The position numbers and the translations under genes are program-made. Of a stretch of DNA of 5,069 nt, positions 1-5,069 are shown one piece after another (the first letter of the stretch is position 1; the number at the start of each line of letters is the position of its first letter). Below the pieces are notes generated by a model. It was not told where the DNA came from. It searched no databases and saw nothing but the letters and a program-made list of their open reading frames with translations. Source of the stretch: Bacteroidota bacterium (GTDB taxonomy: Bacteria; Bacteroidota; Bacteroidia; Chitinophagales; LD1); assembly GCA_018267355.1 (NCBI GenBank), contig JAFDYP010000082.1, positions 1 to 5,069 of the forward strand. The letters are read 5' to 3'.

Positions 1-192
1 GCAGCGGCTATCACGATAGATGGTAATATCCGCGCGGGACTAGAGGACAACTTCTACCTGCCATCAGGAGAGATGGCAAAGAGTAACGGCGAGCTGATAG
101 AAGCTGCCGCAGGACTCGTACGCATGCTGGGCAAAGAGGTAGCCAGTATCTCAGAGGCACGCGCTATACTGAATAAGCCGCTGACTAATTAA
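1..192 (+). CDS. BKACE-type (DUF849) beta-keto acid cleavage enzyme, C-terminal 63 residues
   Basis: This is the 3' end of a gene that begins left of the window; it reads open from base 1 to a TAA stop at 190-192. The visible peptide contains G12-L-E-D-N16, then Y-L-P-S-G-E and S-N-G-E-L, and ends with a helix carrying L-G-K-E-V-A and E-A-R-A-I-L. This order (GLEDN, then YLPxG, then SNxEL, then LGxEVA, then EARxIL) is the C-terminal signature of the DUF849/BKACE family, which includes the 3-keto-5-aminohexanoate cleavage enzyme of lysine fermentation. Family members are zinc-dependent and condense a beta-keto acid with acetyl-CoA, giving acetoacetate and a new CoA ester. The Glu of GLEDN lies about 50 residues from the C-terminus, so it is probably the family's metal-ligand Glu; that is inference. 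The substrate cannot be told from this fragment, because BKACE enzymes act on many beta-keto acids and the substrate-determining part is outside the window. It was recognised by motif, without a database search. Confidence 0.85.
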   Translation, partial: AAAITIDGNIRAGLEDNFYLPSGEMAKSNGELIEAAAGLVRMLGKEVASISEARAILNKPLTN

Positions 193-219
193 GCGCCTAC
201 ATTTCGTATCTTCACTTTC

Positions 220-1116
220 ATGAAAAGCCTTATTGTTTTTGGCATCGCTATCGCATGGCTGCTGACTGGCTGCCAGTCTAAAAGTGATGGTAGTGGTCAG
301 CGTTCTTACGATTTCCCGGATACTGTGCATGTGGATAGTCTCACCATCTGGTCTGCGCAAAATGCCTCAGACAGGCAGACAGATACGGCCTATGTGATGG
401 ATACTGTGGCCCCGTTTTATCTCCTAAAGGATGGTCAGCTACATCTGGATACCGTAGCGCCTATGGGCGGGATGGTACAGGTGAGCAAAGATGGCTTTCA
501 GCGGTACTTTACTGATAAGTTTTATCCGGTGTCGTGGCAGGGCAGGGAAGGATACATCCGTGGTACGTCGCTAGGCTATGGCCTTCACAGCGACTTTGAT
601 AACGATGGAGCCACAGACCTGGTGCTCTATGGATACAGCAGCTATCTGAGAGATACGCTCACAGAGGTGCCGGTCAATCCTCTGATGGTACGCTTCGTCA
701 GTGCCAAGGGCAACATCAGCACGCTATATGATACTGTAGCCAGCGATCTCGATGTGACGGAGGTAGCTCACGTGCGCCTCTCTGATCATGTGCATGTATA
801 TGAGCTGAGTGCCGGATATCCTGCCTGCGGCTACCCGCAGTGGCACCTGATACTGGCCTACGGCCATGGCAAAGCGGAGCGCATTCACCGCGTGGTGACC
901 AGCACCGATAGTGGCTACGGTGACTACTGCGAGTTTTACTATCCGTCAGATACTACCGGCAGGGCAGATACGATCTATATCAGTCACCGCCTCGCTGCAC
1001 CACTATCCGAAGAGAGTGACAGCATCGTAGCGCATACCTCAGACTCCACTATTCTATACCTTCATAAAGGTAGCTGGGGTGCCAGGAACTACCGACTGGA
1101 TCCGGAGAGTAATTGA
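220..1116 (+). CDS. Uncharacterised lipoprotein with SH3-like stretch and DxDxDG calcium-loop motif
   Basis: A 298-residue protein I do not recognise as a named family. Residues 1-18 form a lipoprotein signal: K2, a hydrophobic core (about 4-15) and lipobox L15-T-G-C18, so C18 should be lipidated by Lgt and become the mature N-terminus. The following residues, Q-S-K-S-D-G, are polar and could be a weak Bacteroidota surface-export signal, though they lack the usual acidic cluster. Residues about 57-118 resemble a bacterial SH3-like fold, ending in Y-P-V-S-W-Q-G-R-E-G-Y-I-R. Next comes D125-F-D-N-D129-G-A-T-D133, a calcium-loop motif typical of FG-GAP/VCBS or dockerin-like loops; only one copy is present. 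The exported part has two further Cys, C203 and C237, that could pair. The motif D-T-V-A-P occurs at 61-65 and 77-81. The ATG is chosen because it places the signal peptide directly at the N-terminus; no Shine-Dalgarno is visible, which is normal for Bacteroidota. It starts 27 bases after the BKACE stop and may be cotranscribed. Its role is unknown; envelope location is well supported. Confidence 0.85.
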   Translation: MKSLIVFGIAIAWLLTGCQSKSDGSGQRSYDFPDTVHVDSLTIWSAQNASDRQTDTAYVMDTVAPFYLLKDGQLHLDTVAPMGGMVQVSKDGFQRYFTDKFYPVSWQGREGYIRGTSLGYGLHSDFDNDGATDLVLYGYSSYLRDTLTEVPVNPLMVRFVSAKGNISTLYDTVASDLDVTEVAHVRLSDHVHVYELSAGYPACGYPQWHLILAYGHGKAERIHRVVTSTDSGYGDYCEFYYPSDTTGRADTIYISHRLAAPLSEESDSIVAHTSDSTILYLHKGSWGARNYRLDPESN

Positions 1117-1117
1117 C

Positions 1118-1948
1118 TCATTTAGCCTTGCCCTGCGTGCGAATACCAAACAGTACGAGCCTGTCAAAGGCCTTGTCAGATAGGATACTGCGAAGGAAGA
1201 GGATGGGCTTGGCTCCCATGCCTGCTGCGTAGCGTGTGCATGGATGGCGGCGGTTCACTGCCTTGCTTATCACTTTCGCGATCACGATAGGATCAGAGCC
1301 CTGGTCATCAGCATTCTCAAACATACGGGCGTGGGCCTGCGTGAGCTCACTGTATGCAGTATGGCCGGAGGTTTTGAGCATATTCTGGCGGGCTATTTCG
1401 GTCCATTCCGTTTTGATAGCGCCGGGCTGTATGACTATCACATCTATCCCAAATTCTTTCAACTCCATGCGAAGGCTATCACTCAGCCCCTCTACGGCAA
1501 ACTTAGTAGCATGGTACCAGGCACCATGAGGCTCACCTATACGGCCTCCTATGGAGGAGATATTGATGATACGGCCGGAACGTTGCGCGCGCATGTGAGG
1601 CAGCACAAGCTGCGTGAGGCGAGCGAGACCGAAGATATTGACCTCAAACTGGTATTTGGCCTCGCTGATAGGTACATCCTCCAGTGCTCCGTAGCTACCG
1701 TAGCCGGCATTATTGACCAGCACATCTATACGCTGCTCGCGGTCTGTGATCTCTTTCACGCCTGCTATCATAGAGGCATCGTCTGTGACGTCCATGGCTA
1801 TGAGGCGCACGCCGGCTGGCTCCAGCTCCTTCATGCGCTCGATACGGCGGGCTGCTGCGTAGACTACGTGGCCTTCTGCGGCGAGGAGTTTAGCAGCTGA
1901 GAGGCCTATGCCTGACGAGGCACCTGTGATGAGTATTACCTTCTTCAT
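1118..1948 (-). CDS. Classical short-chain dehydrogenase/reductase (SDR family oxidoreductase)
   Basis: A complete 276-residue cytoplasmic NAD(P)-dependent oxidoreductase. All the marks of a classical SDR are present: the cofactor glycine motif T8-G-A-S-S-G-I-G15, D53 in the M-D-V-T segment (adenine pocket), N79-N-A-G82, structural N104, catalytic S132 and Y145-H-A-T-K149 with the usual 13-residue Ser-Tyr spacing, and P175-G176 after the sixth strand. Arg34-Arg35 at the end of the second strand suggest preference for NADP(H) over NAD(H); this is inference. The C-terminal extension, with K-P-I-L-F-L-R and F-D-R-L-V-L, resembles the 17-beta-hydroxysteroid-dehydrogenase-like bacterial SDR group, many of which act on unknown alcohols or ketones. 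The substrate cannot be named. The ATG lies seven residues before the glycine motif, as expected; no Shine-Dalgarno is seen. The gene converges on the lipoprotein gene, with a single base between stop codons, and lies downstream of the adhesin's terminator, so it probably has its own promoter within 1949-2005. Confidence 0.95.
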   Translation of the reverse strand: MKKVILITGASSGIGLSAAKLLAAEGHVVYAAARRIERMKELEPAGVRLIAMDVTDDASMIAGVKEITDREQRIDVLVNNAGYGSYGALEDVPISEAKYQFEVNIFGLARLTQLVLPHMRAQRSGRIINISSIGGRIGEPHGAWYHATKFAVEGLSDSLRMELKEFGIDVIVIQPGAIKTEWTEIARQNMLKTSGHTAYSELTQAHARMFENADDQGSDPIVIAKVISKAVNRRHPCTRYAAGMGAKPILFLRSILSDKAFDRLVLFGIRTQGKAK

Positions 1949-2005
1949 CTATGTGTTTATTTCAGATATAGACGTGCAGATGAAAGTAATATGCTATTCG
2001 GCACC

Positions 2006-2037
2006 AATAAAAAGAGCGGAGCATTTGCCCCGCCCTT
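2006..2037 (-). terminator. Intrinsic terminator of the adhesin gene
   Basis: On the minus strand, about 20 bases after the adhesin stop codon, the arms AAGGGCGGGGC (2037-2027) and GCTCCGCTCTT (2022-2012) form an 11-bp stem closed by the tetraloop AAAT. The 3' arm runs into a T-rich tail (TTTTTATT, overlapping the stem base). Two of the pairs are G-U wobbles in the minus-strand RNA. On the plus strand the same two positions are A-C mismatches and the T-tract is missing, so the element should work in the leftward direction only. This fits the end of the 2059-5069 gene and insulates the SDR gene from it. Confidence 0.85.
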
Positions 2038-2058
2038 GCGTTTTCCAGGAAAGTATGG

Positions 2059-5000
2059 TTATTCTATCACCAGCTTGCCGCCGCCTATGGTGCGACCGGA
2101 CTGCCGGATCTGATAGCTGTATATACCTGCGCTGAGACTACCGCGCTGCAGGGTGAAGACACCATCAGCCGATGGTGTGGTAGTGCCGGCTATCTGCCCC
2201 AGCGCATTGTACACCTCCAGGGTAGCATCATTCATATCTGCTCCCGTCACCCGGATAGTGGTGAAGGTGCTGAATGGATTAGGCTGTACAGTGATCGTAG
2301 CGCCATCTATCACGCCTTTCACAGAGAGTGTATAGTCTATCGTATTGAGTGTAGTATTGGTCACTACCGCATCATTGTAGTCAAAGTAGATGGATGCAGT
2401 ATTCTGTATCTGTGTACCATCTGCTATGCCGGCCACAGGGCTGATAGCAAAGCTCAGGAAGCCGTGGCTCTCAGCCTCGCTGTCGAAACTATCCGGCAGC
2501 ATGATCTGCGAGTAGCGGCAGGTGAGCTCCTGGCCCTCTACCTCTACTACATAGTCCGGATGGCTGGAGCCGAGTACGCGGATAGTAGACGGATCGAGCG
2601 TAGCGGGAAGGCTATCGTGCAGGACCACATTCACTGCAGGGGCGGTGCCTGTGTTCTGGAAGTTCAGCGTATAGCGCAGCTCCTGGCCCGCTCTGATCAG
2701 GCCCTGAGCGCCCTCACCCGCAGGTGTGACCGTCTTGGCATTAGGATCCCACGAGCCGGTAGCGATCTGGTGCAGGGTATCTGTATTGTCTACAAAGTTG
2801 CTCTCTATACAGTTGTCTGTAGCGGTAGCCATCTCAAAGGTAGACTGGCCTACGGTCACAGTCGTATTTGCCATAAAGTACACGTAGAATACCGTGTAAG
2901 TGCCGGGCTGAAGGCCGGCATAAACGAAGCTGGCTGTATGCGTAGCTGCAGTGACAGAGGCCGCAGTAGGGCTGGCATGATCAAAGGTCAGGGCAGGATC
3001 ATAGTAGAACGTCATAGTGCCGCTGGCCACATTGGTACCATGATTGGACACATAGACATAATACCAGGATGGGTACCCCGCCGTAATGGTAGTGATAGGG
3101 ATCACGGTCGTGGTGATGTTGCAGGTCGTGCTGGTCTGCTGCAGGCCAAAGTTATTGCCACCGTATGTAGTACCTGGTACAGAGGCAGTGACAGAGTGGC
3201 TGGTCGGCACCGCTGTATATGCGCTGTAGGCACTGGATGGCGTGTAGGTGATAGCATAGGTGCCTGCTGCGCCCACATAGGTGTACTGGCCATTTGCATT
3301 GGTGTAGACTGCGTGAGGGCCTACGTGTACCAGTTGATTGGCTACAGGTGTCTCGCCTGCATCAAATATGCCGTTGTTATTCGCGTCGAGATAGACATAG
3401 CCTGTGATGGTCACATTGGTAGAGCGTATGCCAAAATTGTAGCCACAGTAGTTATTGGCATTGGCAGAGATGGCAAATGGTCCGTACTGCGCGTGATTTG
3501 GAGTGGTGCTGGTGCCGAGTGGGATGGTGATGGCATAAGAGGTACCCGCCGTGTACTGGATGGTATAGGTGCCCGGATGGACAGGTATGGCGTAGTGGCC
3601 ATAGGCATCTGTAGTAGCCGTGGCGACCACCGTATTACCGGCATACAAGTAAACGGTCTGGCCTGCCGCACCGGTCTCGCCTGAGTTTTGCACACCATTG
3701 CCATTGAGGTCATTGAATACATTGCCGCAGAAGGTAGCTACATAGGCACTATTCATGTGCAGCACTCCGCTGCAGCCATTGGCATCTGTCACTGTCACCG
3801 AGCCATTGAAGGTCGGCTGCCAGAAGCCACTGTACACGCATGAGCCGGTGCTGCCATTACTCCAGTGATAAGTGTATGGCGCGGTACCGTTTGATATGAC
3901 AGGCACATAGTAGTGCACGTTGCCCACCCAGGTAATATGACTCACGGAATCCTTGATATAGCCGCTGATAGCACAGCCGGTACTGGTCACAGTGAGTGTC
4001 TGGCAGAGCGAGTCACGGCACTGGGTAGAGTCACGGGCGTACAGGCATATCTGGTGGGTACCGGCTACGAGGGTTGCAGTATACGGAGTGCCGGTGGCAA
4101 GGCTACCTCCATCTACCTGCCACTGATAAGTAACCGGACCGTGTGCTCCTGTAGAGGTACCAGCAAATATGAAGACATTGCCGGTATGAGTGCTGGTATA
4201 TGCCGCATGCAGGCTGCAGGTGTTGAGCGTGAGGGTGTCACAAGCCGTAGCGGTACAGCCTGCACTGTCAGTGATGGTCACGCAGTAGGTGCCTGAGTGA
4301 GTAGCAGTCAGGATGGCACTGGTGCTACCGGCAGGCCAGTAGTATAGGAGCGGGCCATGGGAGCCGGAGGCATGTGCTGTGAGTATAGCCACGGAGCCGG
4401 AGACCGACTGTGTGATACTGGCCGTGAAGTGGCAAGGAGGCGTGATTGTTTGAAATGTATTGCAGGCCGAATCGGTACAGCCTGTGATAGAATCATAAAC
4501 ACTCAGACAGGCGCTATGTATACCAGCAGGTGGTGTATAAGTAGTAGTAGCTGTATTGCCAATATACTGCCCATCCAATGTCCAGGTATATGCGTAAGAG
4601 CCTGAGCCGCCGGATAGCGCGGTCGGGGAAAAGGTGTAGACACCCGAAGAATTCCAACTGTAAGTAGTAGCTACCTGTAGCTGGCAGCCGAGGTTCACGG
4701 TATCACAGGCGGAGGCTGTACAGCCATTGGCATCAGACACATTCACACAGTACACTCCTGATTGCTGCACATAGTTATAAGCGGAGGTGCCTGCCGGTGC
4801 CCATGTGTAGAGCAGCGGAGCCACGCCGCTATCTGCTATGGCGTGAAGGATGTGATAGCCGGAGACCACGGAGTCGGTGACCTCTACGTGCAGGTGGCAG
4901 CCCAGGCTCACGCTATCACATACGGTCACAGCGCAGCCTATACTATCTGTAGCGGTGACACAATATGGTCCCGCACTATTGACCGTGATGCTATTGGCAC

Positions 5001-5069
5001 CCGTGCCGGATACACCATTAGACCAGAGGTAAGAAACCGTGCCGTAGCTATTGTAGACCGTAGCCGTCA
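2059..5069 (-). CDS. Large T9SS-secreted adhesin-like repeat protein, N-terminus outside window
   Basis: An open frame of 1002 visible residues that enters from the right edge and stops with TAA at 2059-2061. The codon at 4927-4929 is a GTG inside a repeat, not a start; 46 more in-frame codons run upstream to the edge without a stop and continue the repeat pattern. Order from the edge: six Ig/PKD/SprB-like repeats (5069-3727) with motifs such as W-S-N-G and Y-C-V-x-x-x-D-x-x-G-C; two SdrD_B-like domains (about 3735-3430 and 3414-3139), each with a D-x-N-x-N-G-x-x-x-x-G-E loop; a CARDB/DUF11-like region (about 3126-2770); the Bacteroidota module from D-P-N-A-K through F-Q-N-T-G-T and L-P-D-S to I-Y-F-D-Y-N (about 2751-2335); and the C-terminal sorting domain. 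Composition is rich in Thr, Ser, Ala, Gly and Tyr and poor in Lys, as in exported surface proteins. The inferred role is adhesion or structure at the cell surface; no catalytic domain is visible. It ends in a clear terminator, so it is the last gene of its transcript. Confidence 0.93.
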   Translation of the reverse strand, partial: TATVYNSYGTVSYLWSNGVSGTGANSITVNSAGPYCVTATDSIGCAVTVCDSVSLGCHLHVEVTDSVVSGYHILHAIADSGVAPLLYTWAPAGTSAYNYVQQSGVYCVNVSDANGCTASACDTVNLGCQLQVATTYSWNSSGVYTFSPTALSGGSGSYAYTWTLDGQYIGNTATTTYTPPAGIHSACLSVYDSITGCTDSACNTFQTITPPCHFTASITQSVSGSVAILTAHASGSHGPLLYYWPAGSTSAILTATHSGTYCVTITDSAGCTATACDTLTLNTCSLHAAYTSTHTGNVFIFAGTSTGAHGPVTYQWQVDGGSLATGTPYTATLVAGTHQICLYARDSTQCRDSLCQTLTVTSTGCAISGYIKDSVSHITWVGNVHYYVPVISNGTAPYTYHWSNGSTGSCVYSGFWQPTFNGSVTVTDANGCSGVLHMNSAYVATFCGNVFNDLNGNGVQNSGETGAAGQTVYLYAGNTVVATATTDAYGHYAIPVHPGTYTIQYTAGTSYAITIPLGTSTTPNHAQYGPFAISANANNYCGYNFGIRSTNVTITGYVYLDANNNGIFDAGETPVANQLVHVGPHAVYTNANGQYTYVGAAGTYAITYTPSSAYSAYTAVPTSHSVTASVPGTTYGGNNFGLQQTSTTCNITTTVIPITTITAGYPSWYYVYVSNHGTNVASGTMTFYYDPALTFDHASPTAASVTAATHTASFVYAGLQPGTYTVFYVYFMANTTVTVGQSTFEMATATDNCIESNFVDNTDTLHQIATGSWDPNAKTVTPAGEGAQGLIRAGQELRYTLNFQNTGTAPAVNVVLHDSLPATLDPSTIRVLGSSHPDYVVEVEGQELTCRYSQIMLPDSFDSEAESHGFLSFAISPVAGIADGTQIQNTASIYFDYNDAVVTNTTLNTIDYTLSVKGVIDGATITVQPNPFSTFTTIRVTGADMNDATLEVYNALGQIAGTTTPSADGVFTLQRGSLSAGIYSYQIRQSGRTIGGGKLVIE
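2062..2322 (-). other. T9SS type A C-terminal sorting domain (coding for the last 87 residues)
   Basis: The segment after the D-Y-N module has every landmark of the Por_Secre_tail/type A domain: V-Q-P-N-P-F near its start (about 2289-2272), a strand ending L-E-V-Y-N-A-L-G-Q, then L-S-A-G-I-Y-S-Y, and the terminal G-G-G-K-L-V-I-E. In characterised systems this beta-sandwich is recognised by the type IX outer-membrane machinery and removed by the sortase-like PorU. It predicts that the genome carries a full T9SS (PorV/SprA-type components), none of which lies in this window. Confidence 0.93.
3139..3735 (-). repeat. Two tandem SdrD_B-like (Cna B-type) domains
   Basis: Two consecutive domains of about 90-100 residues share one plan. 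Each opens with a strand holding N-V-F or Y-V-Y and an acidic loop: D-L-N-G-N-G-V-Q-N-S-G-E in the first, D-A-N-N-N-G-I-F-D-A-G-E in the second. Each then has G-x-Y and P/A-G-T-Y-x-I strands and closes with a Y-N-F-G or N-N-F-G strand. The D-x-N-x-N-G loop is the presumed calcium site of SdrD_B domains. In surface proteins these domains act as rigid stalk spacers. The second copy is shorter in the middle. Confidence 0.82.
3727..5069 (-). repeat. Six diverged Ig/PKD/SprB-like repeats with a four-cysteine pattern
   Basis: Repeat boundaries placed after the last Cys of each unit: 5069-4897 (partial, 5' cut), 4896-4684, 4683-4432, 4431-4216, 4215-3973 and 3972-3727. Units are about 71-84 residues. 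The shared core is a strand ending Y-x-W, a G-x-Y-C-V strand, D-x-x-G-C, then C-D-T and a final Cys before the next unit. The first five units keep four cysteines with spacing 9 or 10, then 5, then 7 to 10. The last unit is divergent in its cysteines but has W-S-N-G and V-T-V-T-D-A-N-G-C, matching the SprB repeat of gliding adhesins. The units are diverged at the DNA level apart from short shared patches, so they are an old duplication. Confidence 0.8.

Noticed and set aside
198..205. TACATTTC as a Bacteroidota -7 promoter element (TAnnTTTG) for the lipoprotein
   Set aside because: It misses the final G and there is no TTG at the -33 position; the gene may simply be cotranscribed with the BKACE gene.
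1153..1180. Inverted repeat around AAGGCC near the SDR 3' end as a terminator
   Set aside because: It is inside the SDR coding region, has an imperfect stem with almost no loop, and has no T-tract on either strand.
1244..1900. A 218-codon plus-strand open frame opposite the SDR
   Set aside because: It is antisense to a complete SDR with all catalytic residues and shows no domain of its own; best explained as a codon-bias shadow.
1963..1970. TATATCTG on the minus strand as a -7 element for the SDR gene
   Set aside because: Seven of eight positions fit and the location is sensible, but no -33 partner is found at the right distance, so it is too weak to list as a promoter.
2464..3684. A 406-codon open frame on the plus strand, antisense to the adhesin
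   Set aside because: It lies wholly inside a strongly supported coding region, has no recognisable domain, and has a composition rich in Arg, Gly, Cys and Ile that follows from the codon use of the opposite strand.
4539..4552. Short run of GTA/TAG triplets as a microsatellite or phase-variation tract
   Set aside because: Only about three units, and a change by whole triplets would keep the reading frame; it encodes a Thr/Tyr-rich strand of the repeat.
3727..5069. CRISPR array or DNA-level tandem repeat
   Set aside because: The periodicity is about 210-250 bases, is clear only at the protein level, and shows no short identical repeats with unique spacers.

Overview
The window reads as a piece of a Bacteroidota chromosome, most plausibly from a Chitinophagales-type lineage. 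The phylum call rests on a textbook C-terminal type IX secretion (T9SS) sorting domain, on the Bacteroidota-typical module that starts 'DPNAK' and ends 'IYFDYN' (DUF11/DUF7619-like), on SprB/PKD-like repeats, and on start codons without Shine-Dalgarno sequences. Base composition is close to half G+C by eye. The order-level placement is a guess.

Layout. Positions 1-192 (+) hold the last 63 codons of a DUF849/BKACE-type beta-keto acid cleavage enzyme. After 27 bases, a lipoprotein of unknown function follows on the same strand (220-1116); it has an SH3-like stretch and one DxDxDGxxD calcium-loop motif. Facing it, with one base between the two stop codons, is a complete classical short-chain dehydrogenase/reductase (1118-1948, -). 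A 110-base intergenic gap follows, which holds an intrinsic terminator (about 2006-2037) that serves the gene to its right.

The right-hand 60 percent (2059-5069, -) is one very large secreted, adhesin-like protein that runs off the window, so its N-terminus and signal peptide are not visible. Reading from the window edge towards its C-terminus it has six cysteine-patterned Ig/PKD/SprB-like repeats, two tandem SdrD_B-like domains, a CARDB/DUF11-like region, the DPNAK...IYFDYN module and the T9SS sorting domain. It is expected to pass Sec and then T9SS and end up on the cell surface or released.

The genes do not form an obvious pathway. The BKACE-lipoprotein pair could share a transcript; the SDR and the adhesin share a strand but are separated by the terminator. 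I see no RNA gene, CRISPR array, insertion sequence or defence/mobile system. The most notable content is the repeat architecture of the adhesin and the uncharacterised lipoprotein, not a new multi-gene system.
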